64,000 bases of DNA from Nissolia schottii (Eukaryota; Streptophyta; Magnoliopsida; Fabales; Fabaceae). This document shows, piece after piece, positions 30,747 through 43,632 of the stretch. The notes beneath the pieces were generated by a model. The model was not told the origin of the DNA, did no database searches, and saw nothing but the letters and a program-made list of their open reading frames with translations. The stretch spans positions 348,724 to 412,723 of the forward strand of contig QANU01048949.1 of NCBI GenBank assembly GCA_003254905.1, read 5' to 3'. The translations under genes and the position numbers were made by a program. Within the stretch, counting starts at the first letter, position 1, and every line of letters starts with the position of its first letter.

Positions 30747-31221
30747 CAACCAAAACAGGGACAGTGTGGTATTATGTTTTTAAAGGGGGTATTTTCGTAA
30801 TTTAATTTTTAATAGGGTCAAAAGAGTAAAAAACTCCAAATCTTTAGAGTGTCCAAATATTTGATATATCAACATTAAATATTTTATACTCAATTTAAGA
30901 TAAAGTATATGATTCCAAAAAAAAAAAATGTAAGAGAAAAGACTTCTATCAAGTAAAGATAGATGGAGGTACTTTTTTAGAATTAAAAGCTTTAACATCA
31001 AAATTGTACACTCATCTAAAAAAATACATATCATCATTTAATTATGAATTATATGAAAAGAACATACATAATAATATCTTATTATATAGTAAAGTGTCAT
31101 ATTATATCTCTCATTATATCTTAGGATATTAAAGAGTATCACAGAAGATCTCACAATTGATCCTCGTCCTTATGATTTGATTTAGTAATTAGGCATTCCT
31201 CATTTGTAAATGATTCCGGCT

Positions 31222-31447
31222 TATTAGCATGACAAAAAACTATTAGAATGTGTTCGACAAGGAGAGTAAACCAATGAGAATCAAGTGAAAAAACAGAGGA
31301 GAGAGAGTAGAGAGCAAACAATTCATTCTTATTGCAAGTGCCACGTATTTCGAAATCCTTGAATGTGGAGCTGTAATTGATTTTCCTTTGCAAACCAGTC
31401 CTGCTATTTAGCAAGGCAAAAAAACTACTCGAACGTGCTTGACAAGC
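31222..31447. repeat. 42-bp direct repeat, spaced 183 bp
   Basis: TATTAGCATGACAAAAAACT with the following GTTCGACAAG (31222-31262) recurs as TATTTAGCAAGGCAAAAAAA with GCTTGACAAG (31405-31447). The copies are diverged. They may be the ends of a small degraded element. Confidence 0.45.
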
Positions 31448-31565
31448 AATATTCAGCATTTCGCTGTATTTCCGTTATCTTTTTCGCTATTTATCACTAA
31501 TTTAGTAAATTGCTTTTCGGCTTATTGGTTCTCCGATTGCCTTATATGCCTGGAAAAGCTATTAG

Positions 31566-31576
<11 letters not shown>

Positions 31577-31622
<46 letters not shown>
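31577..31622. repeat. (TG)n microsatellite
   Basis: About 23 uninterrupted TG units, preceded by a short TA run. Confidence 0.97.
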
Positions 31623-31625
<3 letters not shown>

Positions 31626-31744
31626 ATAAGCAAAGTAAGCATAATGCTCCTGCCGAACAAAGTTACGAATATTAGTTACCTTTCAAGTTCTAGTATGTCC
31701 TGCATGCACATCATTTGCAAACTTCTGTCCGTGGTTAGAGAAGA

Positions 31745-31914
31745 TTATTCGCGGGAGGACAAGAATCTGAAGATGGCGAACAAACGTGCCTTCAATCCTT
31801 TTCAATAATGTAAGAAGAATTCCAAGAGTACGCGCAAAGCCCGCTTGATGCTGCTGCAGATCAATATGCAATCCCAAAGTTGTTCCCTCCATCAGGAAAA
31901 AAAAAAAAAAAAAA
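31745..31914 (+). other. A-tailed coding-like scrap
   Basis: Two short stretches have protein-like composition on the plus strand (MANKRAFNPFQ, then in another frame EFQEYAQSPLDAAADQYAIP), followed directly by a run of 17 A. A coding-like fragment ending in a poly(A) run suggests a retroposed piece of mRNA. I do not recognise the source gene. Confidence 0.25.
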
Positions 31915-33152
31915 GAGTGGCTACATTTAGAAGTGGACACAAGTTGATGGGAAAATAATTCTCTAAAGTTACTAAACTATTCTTAAAAGACAAAATCTAA
32001 AAATTAATACACATTTTGTTTTTTATTTAGGAGAATAAAATTGTAGCTTTTTAAAAAATATCTTGTTTGTTTGTTTAAGCTCATTTAAAATCTTTTCCCC
32101 TTAAAATTGAACATTCAAACAAGCTGAAAATTTAAGATATAGTTCTTTTAGTATCCTTTTCGTAATTCAATTCTTTCATTTGATCTACCATTGCTTATGT
32201 CAAGAAAGAATAAGTGATCTATACCATTTAATATGCAACACCTTAGTTTTGTCGACTATATAATGTTTTGTTCTTGGTATTCGAATGATCTAGAAACTTA
32301 TCTTCTACTCAACCAATTTTGTGTTAGTTATGGACTAGCTAAGGTAAAAACAAAGATGTTGAGTATTAAATAAAATAACATTAGGCACATACAAATTTTA
32401 AATATTTTTTGGTCGCGAAGCACATGACTCTTTTTCCTACTAACATGTACAAGTTTGTCATTATAGCATATGGGCCATTAAGTAAACCCAGCAAAAGATT
32501 GTGGCCACTTATGCATCACTTCAACGGGTGAACACTTTTGAGCTAAACAAACTATTTCTTTGTACCCAATATGCCTTTTTTTAAATAAAAAATTATAATA
32601 ATAATAATAAACTAAAAATGAAGATGCATGAAAGCTAATTATTTTAACTTTGAAAATCAATAGTATAATAATTTATAAAAAATAATTCGGAACACTGATT
32701 TTTTTTTTTTCTAAAATCAAATTAAATATGAAAAGCAACAGAAATCAGCTTTATGTATTTGTATTTTCCTGTAAAATAAAGTAAATTTAGATTATATAAA
32801 AATATTTTATACCTATAATACATCAAAATAAAATTAAAACTTTCATATCAATATATCCTATTCACTTTTTAATTACCCATACTTTAGAGTATCTCATTAA
32901 AAAAGAGCTATATATATTTGTATTTTTCTTTTCTTGGAGAAAAGGAAAAGACAGATGGGAGCCACCTGGCAAGGACGCAAATCGCGAAGCAGAACGTTTT
33001 AACGGCGTCATATGATTCCGTCTCCTACGCGCCCTCATTGAGCGTGACGTGTAACTATAAGATATTCTTCGGCCGAGCGAGACGATATATTATTGTTGTC
33101 TCTTATTTCTCTCTCTCTCTCTCTCTGGAAGCAAGCAAGGAACACGGAATCA

Positions 33153-36100
33153 ATGGCGTCGAGGGACAAGAAAGCATCTAAGCCCTCCAGCAGCAGAGCT
33201 GGCAGAATCCGCACTCTCTCCGATCTGAACCGGCCCTCCGCCGACTCCGACAGCGACTCCGATGAGCCTCAGGAGTATTACACCGGCGGCGAGAAGAGGT
33301 GAACCCCCCTACCCCCCCTTCTTTTGATGCTTCTTTTTTTTTTTTTTTAATTTCTGATTCTGCTGTACTGGGTTTTGGGTTAATTGTAATTTGCTAGGAA
33401 AATCGGCATCTTCATGGCCTTAATTGGTGCTGGTATATTAGTTGTTGATTGCTGTTCTATCTTGCCTGATTCCAAATCACTAGTTTACACTGTTGCAGCT
33501 TTATCTCCTGCTAGTTAGGTCTGTACCTTTAGCAATTCTGGTAATTCGTAAGTTCTCAGCTATATGATGTAGCTTAATATTTACTGATACGTTCTATTAG
33601 CTTGCCGATTATTGCTCTTATGATCATGAGAGTTTGCTTAAATCATGCTGGTTTGAGAACATTCAAAGTGCAGGATTGAATTCTGGCAACAATTTCAAAC
33701 TCTAGCATGACTGATGTATGACTGAACTGAGAGCTACAGTCAGTGCTGGCATGTTACACAGTTTGTCTCTTCTCATTGATTAGGTGTCGCTACTCTTCAA
33801 CTTATGTTGTCATGACTGTAGATTGTGGCTGTTTTGATGTGTGACAAATGATGCCTTCTTCCCTCCTTTTGCTGCTGTCCATGGTGCCTTAGGTTTGCTT
33901 AATTGAAGGCTTATTCTCCCTTTACTATGTCACATTGCTTACTGAGTTGATATAGCAGAAAATCTTGTCCGATCAAAGATACCTGATCAAATTGCAGGCT
34001 ATCCTTTTTGTAGGCTTCAGTAGAAGCATGTTTCTATACATTTAATCATACCAATTGCCAAGTTCTTTGCATTTTACACACAATTATCTTTGGGTGAAGG
34101 TGTTTGAAAGCCTGCCTTAAGGGACATTAAAAGCTGCAAAATTGTGCTTTTGAAAATTGATTTTACGAATATGCTTTCAAGCTATTTTTGGTTGAGATAT
34201 GGATCACTTTTTCTTATGAATTTCATTCAAGTACAACATAACTTGTCAAAAATTGAGAAACAAAATCCTCATAATGATGTGTTTTGTTCATTTCTCAATT
34301 TCCTTCTATGTTCACGAGCATGACCACTTATATAAAAGCTTCATGTTATGACTTCAAGCGTTGTTCATGTGACTGTTTAAGCTACTTTATGCTTATACTG
34401 TTGGGGACTAGATATATTAATTTTGACATTGAACACACATGGGCGCGCGCGCACACACACACACACTAGTTAGGATATTTATGTTATGGTATGGGAAACA
34501 TTCACTTTTAGGCTTCACTTTTCTGGAACCTCAAGCACTTTTGAGTGAAAGCTTACTCTTGACTTGCTTGATCAGGAGTGTTTGTTCTTTGGATATCTCA
34601 TTTTTATCCTTACAATGTATATACTTCTTTGTTGATTAAATAAATGGGATTAGTAAACACATACAGTTTACTGAAGTTACTAGATATACACCTTTTACTG
34701 ACATCTCCAGTTGGTTTTATAATTTGGGACTTTTCTAGTGGATTTAACAATTGTACATTATATCTCCAGTGGAATGCTTGTCCAGGATCCCTCAAAAGGA
34801 AATGATGTGGATGCTATATTCAATCAAGCAAGGCAACTTGGAGCTGTAGAAAGGCCTATTGATCAACTTCAGGAACCACCAAGGTCAACAACCTTTACAG
34901 GAACTGGCAGGTTACTTTCAGGGGAAACTGTAGGACCTGCTTCTCAGCAACCTGAGGCTGTTGTTCACAACATTGTTTTTTGGACTAATGGTTTCACTGT
35001 AAATGATGGGCCTTTGAGGAGTTTGGATGATCCCGATAATGCCGCATTTTTAGAGGTAAGTGCAATCAGGATTCTGACTTCATAAATGGATTGGAGTGGA
35101 AAAATATTGGAAGCAGTGAATATGCATATGGCCAAAATAAAAGAGAGAGAGAAGTCCTGAGTATTAAATAAGGAATAATGTCATGTTTCAAAAAATTCTG
35201 CTTTGTAACTTATTGCAATATGTCATTGAAATTTCCGTCTGAAATTCTGTATATTTTGTTACTAATTGTTCTAAAAGATTTTTTTATAAATGTCATCATA
35301 TTATTATGTTGGAATATCTCAGAAATCAATCGGGCTACTAATACTATTACTTTCTTCTTGATTACATCAATGGTTTCATTGTATTAATGATATTTGTTAT
35401 GTTTGAACGCAGAGCATAAAAAAATCCGAGTGCCCAAGAGAGCTTGAACCTGCAGATAGGAGGTCATCTGTCAATGTTAACCTCATAAGGAGGAGTGAGA
35501 AGTATCCTGTGAGTTTTATGTTTGACTTCTTTGTTATGTGTGTCTCTTCTATTTACTATAAAACCAGAATGAGTTTGGCTGGTTTTGTCCAATAGATTTT
35601 GAGCTTTTGAAGATTATGCACTGTCTTTTGTTTATGCTTGACACCACTATGACTTATATACAAGGTAGAATTGCGTTAGATCACACTTGCTCCTCTTTAA
35701 ATTACAATGAAATTGGAACTTTGTTAGTTTTAGTGTATTTGAAGTCATGCATTTTGAAATGCATGAGATGATACTTGTATCTGGAGTCTTGTATGTCCAC
35801 TGTATAAATTGGTAGTGCATTTTGTCTCACTTGCAGGAACCCGAAAAGCAGTATGTTCCATTTCAGGGCGTGGGAAGAACTCTAGGAAGCAGCGGCTCTA
35901 CTTCAGGGGCACCTGAGCCAACAAATGTTACCTCAACACCTCTCAACACTGCTCCAACCCCTTCTGCCGGCCTGGTGGTGGATCAGTCACTGCCATCAAC
36001 CTCGATACAGCTCAGATTAGCTGATGGAACCCGCTTGGTATCACGTTTTAATTATCACCACACAGTTGGTGACATTCGCGCCCTCATTAATGCCTCTAGA

Positions 36101-36223
36101 CCTGGGGGTGCAGGGAATTATCAGCTTCAGGTGATGGGTTTTCCTCCAAAGGTTCTCTCTGATGAAACACAGACTATAGAGCAGGCGGGACTGGCAAATT
36201 CAGTTGTCATCCAGAAATTCTAG
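33153..36223 (+). CDS. PUX4: Plant UBX domain protein, PUX4 type (p47-like CDC48 adaptor)
   Basis: Four exons: 33153-33298, 34770-35055, 35413-35508, 35837-36223; 915 nt, 304 aa, the length usual for PUX3/PUX4. The N-terminus is Ser/Asp-rich ([17 protein letters not shown]) with YYTGGEKSGM after it. The SEP domain covers about residues 115-175 ([18 protein letters not shown], then [16 protein letters not shown]) and the UBX domain about 227-304 ([24 protein letters not shown], the GFPPK loop that contacts CDC48, and VVIQKF at the end). There is no UBA domain, which separates it from PUX5. Such proteins recruit substrates or membranes to the AAA-ATPase CDC48 and regulate its oligomer state. 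ATG lies after a long CT repeat leader. Intron 1 (1.5 kb) holds a GC/CA microsatellite. Confidence 0.94.
34440..34466. repeat. (GC)n(AC)n microsatellite in PUX4 intron 1
   Basis: A GGGCGCGCGCG run passes straight into about nine AC units. Confidence 0.9.
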
Positions 36224-36605
36224 CAGCTGTACAAAGTCAGCTGCTTTGTGGTCTTTGCTACCTTAACTGCTGTATTAAAGTGAATCCAGTTTTCTCTTTA
36301 AACCTAGCAGGATTTTCTTTCTTTTTTTCCCTTCTATAGTGACAGTTTTTATTGAGAGCTTTTGAACATGATGACCTGCTATTAACAAAATCAAAAGAGA
36401 CCCGTGCTGGTTTATATTTTCTTGTCATGAAGGATTCTGTTGATTTAGGTTCAGTTGGATGGCGTGGCCTTCGGCCGAACAATTGTATTTGGAGCAGGCT
36501 GAAGACAGAATTTAAATTGTATTGAACACTGGGTTGAAATGTGGGATCGTCCTCGGATCTATCAGTTTTTGAACATTCCTACTGAGTGTGTATGTACATT
36601 TTCTA

Positions 36606-36611
36606 AATAAA
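36606..36611 (+). terminator. Polyadenylation signal of PUX4
   Basis: AATAAA 383 bases after the PUX4 stop codon, the first perfect signal downstream; a plausible 3' end for this gene. Confidence 0.5.
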
Positions 36612-39600
36612 CTAAGCTGCAACTTATCGGCTACAGCTTAGTCTTTCTCTCTACATGAATATATACAGGGTTAACAACAGTTAGGCCATAAAAAATTTTC
36701 TTGGTGCTTTAAGTGATTCCTAAAAAAAATAAAGTTTTAACTTAGTACTTAATATTTCATGTTATTATCTATGTTAGTCCTTTTGTGTTTGTAGTCGTTG
36801 ATGGATGCTGATGTATCTTAGTCCTTCTCTCTTAGTTGTTTCTTAAAATCTCTAAACTATCTCTACACATTCTATCAAATTTCAAACTATTCATTTTTTC
36901 TTAGTCCACCCTCACAACCCAACTCATCTGTTTCCAGTTGTTCTTCCACCCCACCCTCACCACCAGCTGTGCCACACCACAACCACCCCACTGCAGTGCA
37001 ATGCCAACCACCACCACTGCCACCCATCACAACCCAACTCACCTCCACAACGTTGTGAAACATCAAGAACTGAGTTAGACACTTTTTTTTTTAACGAACG
37101 ACCACTTAGAGCATCGATCATTTTTGTAGGAATTAATTTGGATAGTAACTCAAAACTATATGTATATCCTTAAAAAGGGGAAGAGAAACAATATAGAGGG
37201 GATTAGTTCCCTTGACGTGAGTGATACTAGGTTACGGCGCCATTCAAGCCCGTGGTTTCACTTGTTCCAAATTATGGGCTTTGGGTTTTGTCATATAGTG
37301 AGTGTTTGGTAGCAGTTTCAACAAAGGCCTGAAAAATGAAAGCCCAAAAGGCATCCAGAAAGTGAAGTCCCTAGTTAGCTAAATCTCCATTTCCTCTCCT
37401 ATTTGCCATGCAGGATACAATAAATACTATGTGGAAATCCACCATCAGTTAGCGGTTGTGATTACGAGTCCCTCTAAGATTGGCACACAAAATCGAATCC
37501 TAAACGCTTCTCTTTCCTCCAACTAAACACAGATTAGCATTTGCTCAATGGGCAACACATTAACTGTCGTATCGTAGAACAATATCTAACCACTATCTTA
37601 TCTTAGCACCTAAGAAGATCTTTAAGAAGAAGAAAAAAAAAAAAAGATCCAAAGGCATGACTGGTGCCCCTTGCATTTAACGAAAAGCTAAATATGCTTT
37701 ATTCAGAAAGCAAGATTTGCTTTATGTTGGAATTTTCTAATTTTCATTTTATAATTTTTGATAGCGCGCTTATGTTGGAAATTTGTGAACCAAAGAGGAG
37801 AGAAGAAACATCAATTACATCTCGCACCAATCTGTCAATTCGCTAAGGTGCCATCTGACTTGTTAACAAGTGATTGACAAAATCTCTAGTAAATGGATTC
37901 TTTTAATTTAATTTGTAGTGAATTGTGATCTTTTACTGTTGATGGAGGCAATTGGATTCACACATGATGTAAATAATTAAAAAATTAATGGTTAATAATA
38001 ATTAATAACAAATTAAATTAAGAGAACTCATTCTTTTAATATTGTCACTATTAAAAGGGTAACGAACATAATAGTAACTTAAAACTTGAAAATTCATTTT
38101 AAATGAGAGACATTTTGATGTCTAACATATGCAATTCAATCCATCTAATTTTATATGTTTAAGGATAAAAATGCCTCATTTTATATATTTAGGATTCAAA
38201 ATATCCTTTATTTTGAATGATAAAAGGCATCAAGTGAACCTTTAAGTTTCTAAGGGACTAATCTGTCCCTCTATGTTTTGCTTGGCGCAAATTAGAGATT
38301 TACTCCAAGTGAAAATATTCAGCTATATTTTTAACAAGATAGCTCTCACGTTGGTGGAGGGTACTAACATGTGGGGCTTCCTTGTTGTGTCTTGTGTGGC
38401 GCACAGATAATTTGCAACTGCAAAGGTAAGCTTGGCCCCACCACTACCACTTAATGCTGATGATTGATTCTTCTTCTATCAAACTACTGTCCTCCAAGTT
38501 ATATTGTGAGATTAATACATCTCTCATTTTTACATTATGTTTATTTTCTCTCTGTTTATTAAAGGGTTAATGATCATATTTACATAAAACAAACAGTCAT
38601 ATAAATAAATGGCGAAATGATAAATATAATTATGTTTTTTTTATTTTAAAAAGAAGACAATCTCAGTCCGAGATTAATTAATATTAAATTACTAAATTAT
38701 AGAGAATATTGTTATGTGGCTTTTGAATCTACCACTTTAAGTTTTTTTTCTATCCCTCTCAAATACAATTATTATTTAAATTATGAGCAATTTTTGAAAA
38801 ACTTAATAAATCCACGTAACCATTCTTAAAAATGACACTCGCATATTTAGGGAGGAAAATAGAAGGATTAAAAAATTTAATAAAACAACTTATATACTTT
38901 TATAAATGATATTTGTCATTTATAAAAAACTAAAAAAAATATTAAATATAATTTATACAAATTTAGCTCTTTAAATATTTTTGTTTTAATTGATTCCCAT
39001 TTCATGCTCCAATTAAGTGGTTAATCAAATAAATTTTTCAACGAAATCATCAAGAAATGAAAGTATCTCAAATAAAAATAGAAGAGAATTACAATCATCC
39101 GCAGGAGATGCAGGAGGAGGAAAAGTGAAGAAGGAAATAGAGCCACATCAATTTAGAAAAGCAGCCCAGCATGCTATGAACAGATCAAACGCCAAGTTGT
39201 TAATCTTTTTTCCACCCATTTACCACAACTTTATTATGATTAGAATATAGATTGACTCCTTAACCAATTATGATCGGTCTACAAAGTGGAAAAGCCAATG
39301 ATATCTATTAGCAAAAAAGTAAAACACAAATGATAACTCTGAGGAGGGGAATATTAAACAAATAATATCACCAAAGATAGAGTTAACACTAGCAATAAAA
39401 GCAGCTTGCCTCCTTAAAGCCCCTTATAAAATGTAGAATAACAGTGCTAATAGCCATCTTTTGGGCTGTCCATAAGGTATATACTGTGTAATAAATCACT
39501 GATTTACCCTAAAAAAGCAAGTTTAGTAAAATTCTTGTTCCTTTTGGCGCAAAGGCACCGAGTTATTTCACCAACACGTACATGTTGGATGACACTTTTC

Positions 39601-39899
39601 ATTTCTCTAACAAGGGCTAATAATCATTGACTTGCACAACATGGATCCATATATTGCATAATGAGGTACTAGTAGTACTTAACACTAAGGTTGGACTTGT
39701 GTTATTGAATCCTTCTCATCCTCTATGATAATTTATTAAGTCAAAATATCTCTCTCTCACACAATATTTTTAGAGATAAAGTTGATTGTATATCAAATAA
39801 TATTTAAAATAAAACAAGAGAAATCTCTCTCTTAGAGAGTATATAAGAATTTTTCATTTATGTGTATATATATATATATATTTATGTCAATCATGCAAA

Positions 39900-40175
39900 C
39901 TGTCGAAGGACGTGACGTAAAGTGATAGCATAGAGAAAGTTATTAAAAACCGAACACAAAAGAGAGAGGAGAAGAGGCTATAGCTAGGGTTGCTGTGATG
40001 GCTGTCCCCTCAAAACTATATGCCCCGGCAGGCACAAGTGACGTCTCTCCACCTCCACGTTACGCTGTTATGTTGTGACGGATTCGTGTACTTTCCCACC
40101 CACCATCTCCCCATCTTTCCACATTCCTTCCAAACCCTAGCTATATATAAGCCCTAACCATACCTATATATATAT
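39900..40175 (+). promoter_or_regulatory. Promoter-like stretch without a downstream protein gene
   Basis: Within AT-rich DNA this stretch is unusually mixed in composition. It has two TGACGT sites (39913 and 40039) and a TGACG (40076), which are bZIP/as-1-type sites, CT/CACC-rich DNA and then a good TATA box (CTATATATAAGCCC, TATA at 40143). The expected start would be near 40175. The 400 bases after it contain only very short frames, so any product would be a noncoding RNA. Confidence 0.35.
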
Positions 40176-42950
40176 TGCTTCTTCTATAATCCTATTTCTC
40201 ACTTTAGATTTAAATATTTATGCATTAAGATACAATTAATTAACCACATGAGAACTTTATAACTCCATAATTCGTCATCTTTATTTTTGCAAACGGGCTG
40301 GTTGCTAATTAAACGAAGAAAACTGATGGTGGATTGTGTAGGGGGAAAAAAATCTGTCAGGATGAGATTTTGGACCCACTGATATACATACACACACACA
40401 TATATATATATATATATAGAGTGATTGGATTGATCGTGCAGGATCCAGGGTTGATGTATATGAATGAATGAGGGAACGCGGAACTATTGCTTGTTTGTCT
40501 CTACTTGATCTCAGGTGCATCTTGCAGTTTTGCAAGCTAGCTACCTAGCCTGGCTCCAAGCCTCATCATTAGCGTACTTGTTTATAATATACAAAGACAA
40601 AGATTAGTATGGCATTGGCAATATTGCGTGATGAAATAATAAGGACATTTCTTTTATACTCTACCTTTTAATTTAGTGTTAATTTAGTGTTGATATTTTA
40701 TTTAGTTCTTAAATTTCATATTTATGTCTTATTTAATTTTTTTAATTTAAAAGATTCATAAATTAGTCCTTTGTAAACAATAAATTTGTTAATTTATATA
40801 CATGTTTTAAGAGAAAATAATTATATTATACAGGACTATTTAAAGTAATAATATAAATATTTAGTGATTATTTAGAGCAATGAGTCCAATATTTATAAAT
40901 TTTAAAAAATTTTAATTTAGAGACCAATTAAAATAAAAATGTAAAATCCAAAGATAAAATAAAATATTAACCCTTTAATTTATTAATGTTTACATTTAAC
41001 TATAATTAAACCGGTTAATTGTTTTACTCAATTAAATTATCAACATCCCGTTGATATTACCTAAAACTTGAATAATCCGATGACTTAACTAATATTTTTA
41101 AAGGTGATAAAGGTTTCCTAGAGCGAAACTTTTTTTTTTCCACGGCACGAATCCGATAGATGTGATATAAACTCATTATCTTGAATTGTAACTTTTATAT
41201 TTTTATTTTTAATAAATAAAATAATTGGCTTAATATTAATCATTAATTAATATATTGCTAGTATAAGAAAAGTGTTATGTTCTCATCTAAATTGTGTCTT
41301 GGTATCATTTTGGCAATTGACTTTCACATAACAAAATTTAACATATAAATAACAACTCATCTTTTACAATAGGAATTTGTTCAAATTAAACCCTTTTTAG
41401 AAGGTCTCAATGCGTTGCAAAATGATTTTCATGCATTGTGAATGTAAAATAATTTTACTTTTATTAGAAACCCAAAAAGTAATAAATTTTGATAAGTAAC
41501 CATCCATCATAATTTGTCACTTTTTTGGATTTTTATATAGTATAAATAATTTTATAAAAATTAATCTATTAAAAAAAGTTGTGAGATTAAAATATTTATT
41601 GGATTTATCATAATTTTCATGACTATTGAGCATATGTAATTAATTATAAATGAATGTATAACATATGATTATTGAGATAATTGGCACCAAACTCAGATTA
41701 ATAGGAAAAGAAATATGCCATGGTGCTTATTTTTCAAAAGGAAAAGGCTAAAAAGTCAGAATTTTTAACACAAATTTATTTAAAGATTAATTTTGATGCA
41801 ATAACTATCATCTAATCACATATTATAAGTTAAAATATATTTTTACTACTTCAAAATATTTACATATTATGATTTTTTTATTAACAAAATTGTGGAAGAC
41901 ATTAACAAATGCACTTCTCCATAATCAAACTTATGTCTTTATTTTTATGAAAAATTAAGCTGATTATTGCTTGTGCAACAATTTATTGATACATATTATA
42001 TAATATAAATGGATGATAACAATTTTTTTACAAATTTGAGACTTAACAAATAATAACACATGATAATATAATATTATATATATTACTTTAAAATCTCATG
42101 CATATAATCAATTGAGGAAAACATTTCATAGATCAATAAATTAAGTGTGAATACAAAATAACACCTTATCTTTTAATACATTCATAATAATAAAAGTGAA
42201 TTATATTTAGTAGAACAAAAATATTTATTAAAACACAAAATAAAAACTATAAAACTCAATTTTATTGGGTGTGATTAATGATAAGATATTAAGTTTGTTT
42301 ATCTAATAATTTTTTTCATTATATATAAGCCACGTTTGATTGATTTAAAGGCATATACTTTTCTTTCGCTAAAGTAAAGAATCCAAATACTTTGCGGTAA
42401 GTGATGTAACTCTACGTCTTATTATTATTTATTGTTAATATTATTAACATGGAAGAGGGAAATATCATCACATACATCAAATCAGATGAAAAACCTAAAT
42501 ATGGTGCTAGAGAGAGACTAGACAGAAAGAAAAGAGAGAGAGGAAGAGACATTCGGAGTGTCCCACTAACTTTACCAGCTTTATGTTACTTCTCCTGCAG
42601 ACGCGCTTTTCTCTGTGAAAAAATTAATAATCTCGGATTAGATGCCGACCACAGTGAGAGAAACCCAAGCACAAGCAGCATCACCATGTTTTGTTAGGTT
42701 AGTTCAACAGACAGGAATGGAACAAGAATTTAATTGAGCTTCTCAATTATGGAAAATTACCAGCACAATGAGTACAACCAAAAAAAAGCACTTCCATTTT
42801 GGAGCTAAGCTAGCTTCAAACCACAATTTAAGCAAACAAATCAAGGTGATGACCGCAAAAAATTGGCACATATGCACACAGAAATCAAACTAGAATTTGT
42901 TTATTTTTTTAAGAAAGATGAATTAACGATCAATTGTTGAAAAATTAAAA

Positions 42951-42990
42951 AAAAAAAGAAAGAAAGAAAGAAAGAAAGAAGAAGAAGAGA
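42951..42990. repeat. (AAAG)n microsatellite
   Basis: A-run followed by about six AAAG units and then GAA units. Confidence 0.9.
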
Positions 42991-43328
42991 TATTAGTATG
43001 GTGAGGGGAGGGGGGTGTTAGGAAGAAGATGAGAGAAGGGAATAGATACAAAATGAGTGGAGATATGTATGTTCTGGCATCATCAACAAAACACAAGTGA
43101 CAGTACTGTTTAGAAGAAAAGTAGAATTTCTCTAGACTAGAATTCAATATTAATTAATTAATATTAATAGTGGCAGATATATAGCTAGGTAGGGCAGGTG
43201 ACTTGTTGGCTCTCCCTCCCTCCCTCTCTGCTCTGCACTGCACTGCACCGCAGCAGGAAAAGAGGGGGGGAGTTTTCCTTGGGAAGGTAAACACCCAACA
43301 CAACCAACCAACCACCTCTTCTCTTGTT

Positions 43329-43512
43329 ATGCCCCGCGTGCTCTCTGCTGCTTCTCCCCTCTCTTTTATTCAAACTGTACACCGTAAGTAAGTAAGTAAG
43401 TAAGTAAGTAATAGTAAGCCAAGGGAAATTTTTGCAGACAAAGCAAACCGGGAGGGGAGAAAAAAAGGAAAAGTAGAATACTAAAACCCTCTTTTACTGC
43501 AAGTTCATGTGA
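43329..43512 (+). promoter_or_regulatory. Leader of the KNOX gene: uORFs and (GTAA)7
   Basis: Upstream of the KNOX start codon there is a 20-codon upstream frame (43329-43391, MPRVLSAASPL...), whose stop lies in a (GTAA)7 repeat (43384-43411), and then a start-stop frame ATGTGA at 43507-43512. Whether these are transcribed depends on the transcription start; a weak TATA-like GATATATAGC at about 43175 followed by CT-rich DNA would include them. Upstream frames like these commonly lower translation. Confidence 0.35.
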
Positions 43513-43632
43513 AACTGACCGCAACTATCACTGTTTAGGATTTTGTGTGAAAAAAGGTGGCATAAAATCCATCCGGGAGAGAGTTGGTGTTGTTTTAATT
43601 ATAAAACCCTACTAGTTAATTAATTTAGAGTG

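Larger units (their letters stand above)
29350..33152. other. Intergenic region, repeats only
   Basis: The left end is the 3' UTR of the 28306 gene. The rest is AT-rich with palindromic GGCGA repeats (30610-30746), a 42-bp direct repeat, a TG microsatellite and an A-tailed coding-like scrap (31745-31914). The last 150 bases are the PUX4 promoter and CT-rich leader. Confidence 0.5.
36224..43209. other. Gene-poor region between PUX4 and KNOX genes
   Basis: The left 400 bases are the PUX4 3' UTR. The rest is AT-rich with a CCACC-rich tract (36940-37060), microsatellites and one promoter-like stretch (39900-40175). No protein gene is supported. The right end is the upstream region of the KNOX gene. 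Confidence 0.5.

Noticed and set aside
30487-30753. 88-codon minus-strand frame
   Set aside because: It translates the palindromic GGCGA repeats; no protein family.
31439-31808. Plus-strand frames with CVCVCV runs
   Set aside because: They are translations of the TG microsatellite.
36940-37060. CCACC-rich tract as a proline-rich protein exon
   Set aside because: No frame stays open for long and there is no signal peptide or start; it is low-complexity DNA.
39017-39250. 77-codon plus-strand frame with KKEIEPHQFRKAAQ
   Set aside because: Mildly protein-like but no family, no promoter and no neighbouring exons recognised; too weak to call.
40548-40572. CCTGGCTCC word resembling the start of miR160
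   Set aside because: Only nine bases match, the rest diverges, and no complementary arm was found nearby.
43630-43632. GTG as the start of the KNOX protein
   Set aside because: A plant start codon is ATG; the ATG directly after it is in good context and gives the expected N-terminus.
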